Part shown: piece by piece, positions 43,401-53,571 of the stretch
How the letters are laid out: each line of letters opens with the position of its first letter
How positions within the stretch are numbered: position 1 is the stretch's first letter
Origin: Malaya genurostris
Taxonomy: Eukaryota > Arthropoda > Insecta > Diptera > Culicidae
Assembly (NCBI RefSeq): GCF_030247185.1
Contig: NC_080571.1
Coordinates: forward strand, 342,927,379-342,991,378
Direction: 5' to 3'
Length of the DNA stretch: 64,000 bases
Notes under the pieces: generated by a model
Told to the model about the DNA's origin: nothing
Seen by the model: the letters and a program-made list of their open reading frames with translations, nothing else
Database searches by the model: none
Translations under genes and position numbers: made by a program

Positions 43401-44467
43401 AACGCTCCCCAGACTATCAGAAGTTGGCTCATTACAATGGCCTGTACTAATTGTGGTGGCAAAAGTGGAATTAGCAAACCAACGAAATGAAATCACAAGT
43501 TCACTTACAGCAAGTCAACTGAACCTGTGCTGCCACTCACGTGCGGTATGCGGTGACGGTTATTTACTCGGTTGCCGCAGCAGATCCAAAACAAAAACCG
43601 CCCACCCGCCAGGGCTGCTACTGCCAGCTTTCAGAAAAGCGTGCTCCCAACTGATGGCTCTATAAATATGTATTATTAATTAATAATAAATGTATTCGGA
43701 ACCCCGGCGGTCACCTGTGCAGTCTGGTGAGGTCGTGACAAGCATAAACACTCTTCCCGCGCGCAGCATGCCGTCGTCCAATTTGGAACCCGGAAAATAA
43801 AGGACACCATCAATTGCATTATACCGGAGCACGCGAAACCCTCCCCCCCCCCCTTTCAAACTACCGTGGCATCGCGTCGCCTATTAGTTGTTTTATTATG
43901 TTAATTGTAGTACAGCGTGTTTTTTTTGTTTTTTGTTTCGTGGGGTGCGACAAATTGCGACTGCATTACTTTTTAATTGGGGTGATATCAAACGAATCGA
44001 CTGGAGTGGTTTAATAGTGCCCTTAATTTTACCCCTGTGCTAACACACTCACAAACTCACACATCCCAAACAAACTTGAATGAAAAACGCGTAGCGAAGT
44101 CAAACTAAACCGTTTGACCGAAAGTCGCATAAATGATAAAATGATAAAGATAAAAGTTTCAGTAGTATGAGATATCCAAAAATAACTGAATAGTGAAGGT
44201 TTCCAAAATGTGTGGTATGGACAAGCATTAAGGTTAAATTCTGTACCAAAATAAAGAGCTACCGCTACTAACATCGACATGGTTATAAACCGTGAGTATT
44301 TTCAATTGATATGAGAGAAACACATTTGTGCGTGTTGTTTAAGACGATCAATACAATTTATAATCATAAAACTCTTATCATTGATTTTTTCGCTTATAGC
44401 GAAAGTTTTCATTCTTTGTTTCAGATCAAAATCTTTACCATGATGGCAATACATCAAGCAGCTTGAA
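40481..44467. other. Long AT-rich stretch without a gene
   Basis: A family A end lies at 40785-40845 (GAGAAAGGCATTATTACACA, ACTAGGTGGAAAAAAAC). From 40850 to 42990 the sequence is very AT-rich with no partner repeats seen. From 42990 to 43870 it is less AT-rich, with overlapping short frames on both strands, a short ATTAATTAAT palindrome near 43675 and a C-run near 43843-43853. No exon could be supported. Confidence 0.4.
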
Positions 44468-44715
44468 ATTTACGAGAGACCGATTGCTTTCAACGAATTC
44501 TATAGCGCGTCTCGCCAAAGAACACTTGCCAGCTGGCAAGCTTCTTAGGATAAAGATGATCTGGGTCGGTGGATGCACTCAATTATTCCTAAAATATCGA
44601 CTAAGGCATGGTTCAGGGGACTGGATGTGAGACTTCATTCGAGTGATGTCCAAACTCATGTCCAATCACTACACGTTAGATGCACATCTCCTTCGAATTC
44701 GACTTCTATTGCCTA
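44468..44715 (+). pseudogene. I-clade LINE ORF2 C-terminal fragment
   Basis: Reads EIYERPIAFNEFYSASRQRT, LASWQAS, a stop, then LGRWMHSIIPKISTKAWFRG and, after a frameshift, DFIRVMSKLMSNHYTLDAHL. The equivalent region of the element at 1-3018 reads DIYERPICFNEFFSISRQKT and LYSIIPRVSTKPWFRG, so this is a related but distinct I-type element. Both ends are truncated and it is dead. Confidence 0.85.
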
Positions 44716-45059
44716 TGTAATAAATGTATTTATGAAAAAAATACATCAACCAGCTTCTTTCGAAGTATGCTTCATTTTATTGAATGCCTCACAGTGAACT
44801 AGAGCTTGATTGTTTAGAACAGTGATTCCCAAATTTTTCTGGTCGAATGCCTATTTTGAATATATTATTCGTTCCCACCAAGCAGATATTTTTTTTTATT
44901 CTCCGGCAATCGAATCATCATTTTACAGTTAACGCGGTAGATATTATTTATCAATTCAAGATCCTACCGATTGGGTAGGCTAAATTAAAGTCAATCGAAA
45001 CACAACAAAATATCGCCCATCATTTCTCAACCGGAGAAATAAAGACTGGTATCGATTGT

Positions 45060-45410
45060 GTATCATCACATCCACAGTAGTTCAGTTGGCAGAACGATTC
45101 GATTTGCAACCGTCTAAGAGACGTGACGCCAGTTTTTGGATTTGTTTTTGTCGTGAATACGACTTACTTTACTATGGGGTGCCTTTTCAAAATTTACCCT
45201 CTGAGAGAGTGATAAGTTTTTGATCGTGAATATCTCCTGTTGTATCTTTTGAATCAACATAATTTTTGCTACATGCCATCGGAAATATGATCACAATTTT
45301 ATGATAAAATTTTCAGTTGAGTGACATAATCTCAAATAATTCAAAATTAAACTTTTCCGAAATGTTTGATATAAACGCGTATCAAAGAGGATAATTCATG
45401 AGGCGCGTTT
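45060..45410 (-). repeat. Dispersed repeat family B copy next to a tRNA-like A-box segment
   Basis: GGGGTGCCTTTTCAAAATTT, ACCCTCTGAGAGAGTGATAA, GATCGTGAATATCTCCTGTT and CATCGGAAATATGATCACAA are the reverse of 61815-61985. At 45075-45105 the sequence AGTAGTTCAGTTGGCAGAAC looks like a tRNA A-box region. No B box follows, so a SINE identity is only a possibility. Confidence 0.65.
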
Positions 45411-46489
45411 GCTTTTTCGTATTTTTAAAGCTCATAGCTCAACGATCTGTAGAAGGATTTATATAATCTAACTACCAATAGAATCGAAAAATTTTTCAAC
45501 TAAAAAGTGTATAGCAAAAGCATTGAATTATTTTAATAGTACACTATTGAAAATCGTGTCTAATTTGACCCATGTCAACACCAGCCAATCAGAACGCGTT
45601 CTGAGGAAGAGAACAAAATATCTGCTGCTGTACAACAAATCGTTCGAGAAAAATGTTCCGAACAGTGCTTAATATCGTTATGAGTTCCACAATTTGGTCC
45701 TTCTGAAAAGTAGGAATGAATCCCGTACAGCATTCTGATAGTTTCTTTCAATGAAATGCAAATCAGAAATGAAATAACTAAAATTCTATTTGCTGCTATT
45801 TTTATAGCCATTAGGACCACCCATTAGTGAAAAAGCTACAAACGAAATCACGTAAAAAGAAACCTCTTAACAAAAATTGGATCAGTTTGGATTCTATCGC
45901 CACTGCGAGCAGATGTATTTTGTATTGTTTGCACAGCTAGTTTCACTTCCGACAAGAGCGACTACGTCACAGCTGTTAGTTGTTTGCATTGGTGAAAAAA
46001 CAACGAAAAGAGGACAACGGTGGGGAGCATCACACAAAATCAGCCGTTCTAATGGCTCTAAAAGTTTTCTAAAGAACTATTAGAATTTCTTGCTCGCAAA
46101 TCGAAGGCAAATATCCTCATTTTAATGCAAATCTAGAACAGTTTGATTAGATCTGTGCACTTTTCGCTGTGTGAAATTCACAGTAATCGAGATCAAGTGA
46201 AGCCTTCTTTGTTTTTGCGAAAAATGTGAAAAATGTTGCATAATTCATACAATTGATCAACTAATTCATATTCGGAAATTTTGTTTTCGTATTCACGACA
46301 TTCAGTTATGTCTCTGAGATTACCCACCCGCCTTTTTTTTCTTTTGATCAGTCATAATTTCAGTTTGTCTTTTCATTGGGTGATAGAGAAAAGTTCTGCC
46401 TTCAGGAATCAGGAATCAGAACAAATTGCCTCAAATGGCACGTTCCTCTTGATGTTTGGAGATTTGTGCCTTGCCATCAATTTATTTTT
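45411..46489. other. Spacer, no gene recognised
   Basis: AT-rich. It contains a CCAATCAGA word near 45590, and short frames only. Confidence 0.4.
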
Positions 46490-46852
46490 AGCATCATTTT
46501 CCCGATATATAAGAGGGAAGGATTGAAAGGAAATGGTAAGGTTTGGACTAGGAGGATGGGAAAAATTGACGACACAAAAACACAAAAAAGTAGAAGTAAA
46601 TTCTGCACCCCTAAGGGATGCTGAACAATCTGCTGGGGATCACATTTAGTGGAAGCAGAAGTAAATTCTGAACCTCTACGAGGTCCCGAACAGTCTGCTG
46701 TTAATAAAACCTCCAACCCCCGAGAAGATTTAGAGATCTTACAAAAGCGACATCATTCTGCACTCCCGGAAGAATGCAGAACGATTTGCGGTATGTGCGA
46801 GCAGAAGTAAATTCGGTACCCCATAAAAGGATGCCAAACAATCTGCTAAACC

Positions 46853-47990
46853 CTATTTAAGGTGAATACAACAAGGATTCATACACTCCAGCAAGAACGA
46901 TGAACCCTTCTGACTATAGCTCCTTACCACGTTGGGTGAGAAACAAGAGAATATATCCTTCAATTTTAGCTCCGCATACACAGACTCAACCATGTATGGA
47001 GAACCAAAAACCCGGATACGTAGTTGCGTCAATGCGGGACAGTTACATATCAGATGATATGAAGTACCATAATCGCATTCACACAAATCACACGAATAAT
47101 ACTCAGCACGTTGAATAGTAGCCATGTGATAATTGAGTTTGCAATGTCCAGTCAGAGCTCTGACCAGAATACTGCAATGATGCTTGGAGAAATGCAGTAG
47201 ACACTTTGACATTTTCAGATTTAAATCTGGTAGAAATGCTTTTGTCTGAGCGCAAGTTTCCAAGCTGCGCCAGTAGCTGGCATGTTTGGATGCAGCCCAA
47301 GAACGAATCTTGTGCTTCATCCAACTAGTTGAAAGTGGTAAAGCTGGTTCAGGACCAACGAAATCATTCGTTGCACCAGCTCTAGCCAACTCATCAGCCC
47401 ATTCATTTCCAGTAATACCAGAATGGCCGGGTACCCATAAGAAGTAAACAGCATTTGAAATGCTGAGGTCTTCAATTTGAGTTCGACATGCGATCACTAG
47501 ATTCGACCGTGAGTCATTCGAACTGAGTGCTTTTAAGGCTGCCTGACTGTCGGAACAAAAATAAATTCGTTTACCACAGATCCTCTGCTGAAGTGCCGAT
47601 TGTACTCCACACAGAATCGCGTAGATTTCTGCTTGGAACACAGTACAGTATCTACCAAGTGAATGAGACTGCTCCAGCCTCATTTCACGGCAGTAGACAC
47701 CAGCACCAGCACGGCCATTCAACAGAGAACCGTCCGTATAACAAACTATGTGTTCATCAAGTTGTCGTTCCAGACAACCAGACAACCATTCCTCACGAAG
47801 AGGATAGCTCACATTGAATGTCTTGAAAGGAAAACTGCATGTGAGAGTTAGGTCACTAGGAGCGAGTAAATACTCATCCCACGTAACCATTTGAGACCAC
47901 AAGCGAGTGTGGTTAGTAGCATAGTCTAAAGGGTTACTGTTCCAAAGCTCTGTAACCTTAAGACGGTATGCACAAGATAATGCTTCATGT
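46853..47990 (-). pseudogene. LOA ORF2, RNase H and C-terminal part
   Basis: The frame is open from about 47990 (AYRLKVTELWNSNPLDYATN) to a stop at 46853. RNase H motifs are complete: VCYTDGSLLNGRAGAGVY, FQAEIYAILCGVQ, IYFCSDSQAALKAL, WVPGHSGITGNEWADELA. The C-terminal Cys/His motif is CDLCECDYG...H...C at about 47105-47045. In the intact family this domain degrades the RNA strand after reverse transcription. Here it is cut off from the RT by the deletion at about 47990. Confidence 0.85.
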
Positions 47991-49393
47991 TTTAGGAGAC
48001 ACTCAGCTTTCTAATCTCTGCTTGCCGAAGCGATGAACAAAGAAGTCGATTGCTAAGCATTGCGTGTATCCAATTTGTGATACTTGAAGGTATGCCATGA
48101 CCACGGGCTGCTTCCAGAATTGAATTGAAAGACACGTTATCAAAGGCACCTTCAATATCTAGGAAAACTCCCAAGCAAGATTGCTTTTGTGAGAAAGCTT
48201 TTTCAATGTTGTACACAACATCATGTAACAGGGTTGTAGTGGACTTTCCACGCTGGTAAGCATGTTGCATTCCATGTAGCGGATGCACGCCCAGACTAAC
48301 ATTCCTGATATAGTGATCGACTATGCGTTCCACTGTTTTAAGAAGAAATGAGCTAAGACTGATAGGCCTGAAACTCTTCGCTTCCTCATAAATGTCGCGA
48401 CCGCCTTTGGGAATAAATTTGACAGTTATTTCCTGCCAGGCTCTTGGAATATATCCTGTCGCAAGACTAAAAGTAAGTATTTTCTTCAAAACATGTTTGA
48501 AATATACATACCCTTTCTGCAGTAACACTGGGAAAACTCCATCCTTTCCAGGAGACTTGTACGGAGCAAAACTCTCAACTGCCCATTTGACCGATTCAAT
48601 CGTCACAACGCTTCGAGCAAGGGCCCAAGAATCGTAACTACCTGAAAAAGTCTCGGGAAGAGCTGTCGGTGATGGATCCATACATCCTGGAAAGTGAGTG
48701 TTGAAAAGATAAAGAAGTACATCACCTTCATCAGACAAGTGTTCACCATCTGAAGTTCTTAAGAAACTGACATTAAAGTCCTTAGACTTCGAAAGTAACT
48801 TATTTAATCTGCTAGCCTCGTTGAGACTAGAAACATTTGTGCAGAGGCTTTTCCAACCACTTCGCTCAGACGATCGAAGAGCATTTTTGTAAGCCCTTCG
48901 AGCCGACACGAATGCCCCCGACCCATCTCTGCGTCGGTGGTTCCAAGCTCTTCTGCATAGTTTCCTTAGTCTAGCAAGTTCAGCATTCCACCAAGGAGTT
49001 CCTCTAGTAGCTCGCACAATCCGAAGTGGACAAGCCTCTTCATATGCTGCAACTATGAGTGAGTTTGTCTCGTCGACAACATTTTCCAAATCAATTGGGG
49101 TTTCAATTGTTGGTTGGTACCCGTAAAATCTAGTCGCCAAGCCCTCTTCATAGAGGTCCCAGTTTGTAGATTTGGGATTACGATATGTGATAATATCAAA
49201 TTTAACGTTTGAATGATCAAAGAGTATGTACTTATGATCAGACAACGAAGGTTCGAGCTCATCGGAGACGAGTCAATTCACCAACTCATGCGCAATTCTA
49301 TCAGAGCAGAGAGTTACGTCCAAAACCTCCTCTCTTCTAGCTCTCGCAAAAGTTGGACGGTTTCCTGCATCGACTATGTGCAGGTTTGTACTG
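47991..49393 (-). pseudogene. LOA ORF2, end of endonuclease plus RT fingers (catalytic core deleted)
   Basis: Starts within the endonuclease (NLHIVDAGNRPTFAR, EEVLDVTLCSDRI, then a TGA near 49262), then SLSDHKYILFDHSN and a linker (ATRGTPWWNAELARLRKLC). RT motifs follow: YKSPGKDGVFPVLLQ (about 48550), VKFIPKGGRDIYEEAKSFRP, ISLSSFLLKTVERIVDHYI, AYQRGKSTTTLLHDVVY, CLGVFLDIEGAFDNVSF (about 48170-48120). It ends after SSLRQAEIRKLSVS at a stop. The PQGG and F/YADD motifs and the thumb are missing, so this copy cannot reverse transcribe. Confidence 0.85.
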
Positions 49394-50728
49394 TGATGTG
49401 ATGTGATGTGATGTGAAGTGAAGCCACCATCAGTTCAAGGACTTGCCAGTGGATGCGGGTAGACTTACAGTAGCCCCGATATGACTCATCCATTCACCTT
49501 CTTACTATAGCTGTTACCGAAAAGCGAACAAAAAGGGTTGGGCGGATACGTAAGTAGAGTCACTTACTCGTATTCCGCGGGAATAAAAGATGCTCTTCCA
49601 ACCATAATATCCAGTGCATGGATGAAGCATATCGCTATACATGCTTGAACCCGCCTGATGGTTTGTTTGAGAAGGGCGCGTCAGACTCATGTCAAACCTT
49701 CAGAAGGAAACAAGTTTCCTTCAAGTGACTTGGGCTGGCTATCCACAATCCCTCGTCCAGTCATCAATTCGTCCGATGCCCTGATGCTCCCTCCTCTTTG
49801 CGCCCCCGTGCAAAATGTTTTATATTGATAAATACAATGAAACATAGTGTAATGAAATTAATATAACATAAAATGATATAATAGATTACAAAATAATATA
49901 ATATAACATAATATAATATAATATATTTTAAATAATTATAATATAATACAATGTCATACAATATGATATAATATATTACAAAACACGATATAAAATAACA
50001 GTTAATGTAGAGTGCAGGAAGTAGAATATTTCTCTTCTAATAACAATAATAATATCTACAATAAATCTATAATCTATAAAAATAATATATGTTATTGTTA
50101 TTGATGACAAATTAATAATAATAACAATAAATATAATTATGGAAATTACAATAAAAAACAATATAATATAGTACAATGAATTATATACTAAATAATAGAA
50201 TAAATAAAATGATATGTTGCGATATGCTATGATATTATATTACTTGAATTTATATGTCATTTCTCATCCTCTCATTCTGCCATCAACGCATTCCATAGAC
50301 CATTTGTCACCACAGACACACGTGTAGGCATGAAACAGGAACCAGTGAGAACCAAACTCACCTTGTGACGACCTTGATATTTAGTTAAAAGTTACTTTAA
50401 AAATGATAACTTATAAGGAAAACAAATTTATATTTTGCGCAGAGGTACGTAGTACTACTCATAATAAACCCTATAATATAATATAATATAATACAACATA
50501 ATGCAATACAATATAACATAATATAATAAAATACAATATAATATAATATAATATAATATAATAAAATAGATTATAATATAATACAATATAATGTGATATA
50601 ATGCAATGCAGTATAATACCATACAACATAGTATATTATAACATAAAATAGTGTAAGACGATAATATATGAAATAATATGCTATGATACAATATAACAGT
50701 TAATGTCGCAGTGTAAGTTACGCTCTTC

Positions 50729-50767
<39 letters not shown>

Positions 50768-50995
50768 ATGATGTAATAAACAACAGAATTATATGTTGTA
50801 ATATACTATGATAAACACTGCATTTTAGGATGGGCTTCAACCTACAAGCCATTTCGCACCCTCTCATTCTGCTACTAACGCAGAAGGCGATAGCACCCAG
50901 TCGACGCCGTTCTATTGACCAAATGTCATCATAGACGCTCGGGGAGGCATGAGATAGGGACTTGTGAGGACTTAGTTATCTCACCATTTGACGAC
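49394..50995 (-). mobile_element. 1.6-kb insertion in the LOA endonuclease, 23-bp target duplication, TCACA-type tail
   Basis: The 23-mer starting CGACTATGTGCAGGTTTGTA lies at 49371-49393 and again at 50996-51018. In the uninterrupted gene it would be one copy, encoding part of NLHIV. The insert ends on the minus strand with CTTCACTTCACATCACATCA-type pentamers, like the tail of a non-LTR element or SINE. Next to the tail lies ~400 bp of unique, GC-normal sequence (49400-49800). The rest is AT-rich and contains two related units, 49985-50370 and 50690-50995. Each has AACAGTTAATGT, a TAATAA microsatellite, CCTCTCATTCTGC and TTTGTCA(C/T)CA. No protein frame was found, so it is a non-autonomous or 5'-end-only insertion. 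Confidence 0.75.
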
Positions 50996-51536
50996 CGACT
51001 ATGTGCAGGTTTGTACTGCTCACAAATTCCATCATATCAAAACCCCTCAAATTTATATCTGTGCTACCCCAAATGATATGGTGAGCATTTATGTCACTGC
51101 CGATTACAAGCGGTAAATCACTCTTGCAGCAGTATGATACAACCTTTTTGAAGTCATCGCTTGGCGAAGGTTGGTTATGCGGTAAATATGCCGAACAATA
51201 GACATATTTCCTGTCTATGCCATCAATAGTCATACCAACTGTGACAGCACAAATATCCTGAGTTGTGAGCTCCGATATGAGAGAAACATCGAGAGCACTA
51301 TTTGCAAGTATGCATGCTCGAGGCATTTCACGTGGATTAGTCATACCGCTCTTGTTGAAGGCAACAAAAACTGGGTTTAACAATTTTCCAACGTAGAAGT
51401 TTCCCCTTTTGGAAATATGGTTCTTGAACCATAGCTATAGAAGCTCTACCTTCTTGCAGAAGTCTGGATAGATTCATAGTTGCTGTACGTTTATGCTGAA
51501 GATTGATTTGTGCCACTCTAACCATTATCAATTAGA
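50996..51536 (-). pseudogene. LOA ORF2 N-terminus, endonuclease domain (frameshifted)
   Basis: Starts MVRVAQINLQHKRTATMNLS at about 51525. Its ATG overlaps the TAG that ends the upstream frame (GATAATGGTTAG), a usual ORF1/ORF2 overlap. AMVQEPYFQKG carries the catalytic Glu of the AP-endonuclease fold. A one-base frameshift near 51400 leads to KLLNPVFVAFNKSG. It continues through REMPRACILAN and PLVIGSDINAHHIIWGS, with the catalytic Asp-x-Asn and His. It is interrupted by the insertion after NLHIV. Confidence 0.8.
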
Positions 51537-51639
51537 GTAACGAACATTCGACCTCCAGCACTTATCGTACAACAACTAGAAGAAACCAAATATATTGGCT
51601 TATAATCGCCTATAGCGAACCATGTAAGGATTTTTTTTA

Positions 51640-51740
51640 AATGTTTTAATCAAGAACTGAAGAACTAAAGAACTGAAAAACTGAAGAACTGAAAAACTGA
51701 AGAACAGAAAAACGGAAAAAACTACAAATCTGAATCTTAT
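51640..51740. repeat. Short tandem repeat, GAACTGAAGAACTGAAAA type
   Basis: Nine to ten loosely conserved 9-10-mers (GAACTGAAG, AACTGAAAA) at the 5' truncation point of the LOA element. Confidence 0.75.
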
Positions 51741-53570
51741 CCATCAACAAGTAACTATTTACTGAATGTGAAAACCAACTTCTAATAGCTTCTAACAGAG
51801 TCATGAACGTTGCAGTACCGGATATTTGAAAACTTGATTCGCCACCAAATATAATGCATGCGGCTGCTGCAGTTGATTGATTTACGTCGTACGTGGCTCC
51901 ACAGAGGAAGCGAGCATCAACCGCGGAAAACTCCAAGCCAGGCTGTGGGCTTTTGCCTATAATCGAAACTCGATGGGATCGATTTCATTGGCTGTGATGT
52001 GAAATTCTGATGGAAGATTGTCAATATTACAGTTACCGGCTTCGGAACCGAGGCAGAATAATAATTATGTGGGTTGACGGTGGGTGAGTGGGTGACGAAA
52101 AGCAACGGTTCTATAAATAAACCTGATCAAACAAAAAACCGACTATAATTTGTAAATAGTGAGGGATGTTTGGATAAATGAAACCTCGGCAAAATTTATT
52201 TTGCTCATTACAGTTCGTTAGGTTTCCATCAAACAGACAATTAGCTACTCACCGTGTGTAGGTTTGATATCTGTGTCAATTCTCCCGGTGCCATATGGTG
52301 TAAGGCCAACATAGTTTCAGTGCCACGGGGTTCTTTTTTTCTCACTTGCACGGAATCAAACTAAAGCACTATCCATACTTCAAACTCACGTTTCCGGATC
52401 GGATTCAAACACTCCTACGTAATTTCCATCGTATGGCATCACTTGGCAAAATAAAATGGAACTTCGACGCAAGTCTTTCAAAAGTGAGACGGAGCTGAAA
52501 CATGAAACTTGCTCTGCTGGCACTCGGAAGATTCCACCGACATATTTGAAATTGGATTTTCCCGTTCTACCTAACGGTCCAAAACTTTCACACATTTATA
52601 TCTCTTCACCTCTTTTGAACCCCTTTGGAGGATGCTGCATCACTTTTCACCGTACATCAACAACAACAACAACAACAACAACAACAAAAACACATCACAA
52701 CGGTGGCACTAATTGGGACGAAGAACGTGAACATCGTCCGGTGCGGTGAGTTCTGCTGGCGTAGGTGACCGGGGCGAACCTGTTGAAAACCATCACATAT
52801 TGTTGGTTGAAACGAGATACAAGCAACAAAAAGTAAAAAAAAAACACGGAACTGACGTTTGCAGGATGCCGTGACCGGTCTGATTCCGAGTGAATGGACA
52901 CTGCGAAGAAACGCGATAGGGTTGAAGGCTGAGTCATTTACTATCAGGATGCAAACCAAAAAAAAAAAACCCTAAATTATAACGGAGCCATGTTAATGAA
53001 ATGAAACGTATTCAGTAGGTACTGGATAGCAAGGTCATTTAGTGCACTTAGAGTAGGAAAAATAGCGAAAAAATTATTCCGATTTGTTTTCGATGGAATT
53101 TTGATCATATTCTGGACACTCTTTTGGCATTTGGATTTTATTTCGAATAAATTCATTCCGTTGTTTCGATACTAGTGTAGGACTTCTCCGCTGCAGTGAT
53201 AGCTTACCAAATCAGGCCACCATAGTATTGTTTGTTACAAAAACCTGTTTTTTTGTCCGGAACTGAAAGTTCCTTGCCGGATCATAAGTTTTTTTTCTCG
53301 GATTCATCGGCTAAAACGTATCTGAATTTACTTGGGACATCTTCTCGCCCCATAGTTTAATAGAACTGTTTCATTGCCCGTGCATGCTTCGTATTTCATA
53401 AGAATTTTATGGTACAATTTCCGGGCATGCCCTTTGGCCACTAGCACTCCATTTGTGTGTTTCTTTTGCTTTCTAACTGGTCCAAAAAAGTGATAATTTC
53501 CTCTCAGATGAATTTTGACTCATTTGATGGCACTGGTTTCATACATTCAAGCCTTCGTTTACGCACGGAA
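51741..53570. other. Spacer with possible unique host sequence, no gene called
   Basis: Mixed composition. It contains an AAC microsatellite (52660-52687) and a minus-strand block at about 52386-52441 that could be a tiny exon (CCAAG before, GTGAGT after), but 56 bp is too little to support. No LINE or transposase words. Confidence 0.35.
52660..52687. repeat. AAC trinucleotide microsatellite
   Basis: Nine consecutive CAA/AAC units. On the minus strand they read as GTT/TTG and create a spurious Cys- or Val-run frame. Confidence 0.9.
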
Positions 53571-53571
53571 A

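Larger units (their letters stand above)
46490..51640 (-). mobile_element. LOA-clade (Lian-like) LINE, interrupted and internally deleted
   Basis: On the minus strand: the end of an ORF1-like frame (about 51640-51530), ORF2 with endonuclease, a 1.6-kb foreign insertion (49394-50995), the rest of the endonuclease and the RT fingers, a deletion that removes the RT catalytic core, then RNase H, a Cys/His C-terminus and a 3' UTR (46852-46490). The UTR holds three copies of a ~40-bp unit with GCAGAAGTAAATTCTG and GAACAATCTGCTG (46590-46850). EN-RT-RNase H order and sequence feel fit LOA elements such as Lian of Aedes. Fragments of the same family lie at 24600-24875 and 40160-40480. Confidence 0.8.

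Noticed and set aside
49764..50691. Ile/Tyr-rich minus-strand frames in the LOA insertion
   Set aside because: They reflect TAATA/ATAAT microsatellite composition only.
52386..52441. Possible 56-bp exon on the minus strand ending in GTGAGT
   Set aside because: Too short, with a weak acceptor and no recognisable peptide.
52657..52959. 100-codon minus-strand frame ending in a Cys run
   Set aside because: Created by the AAC microsatellite on the other strand.
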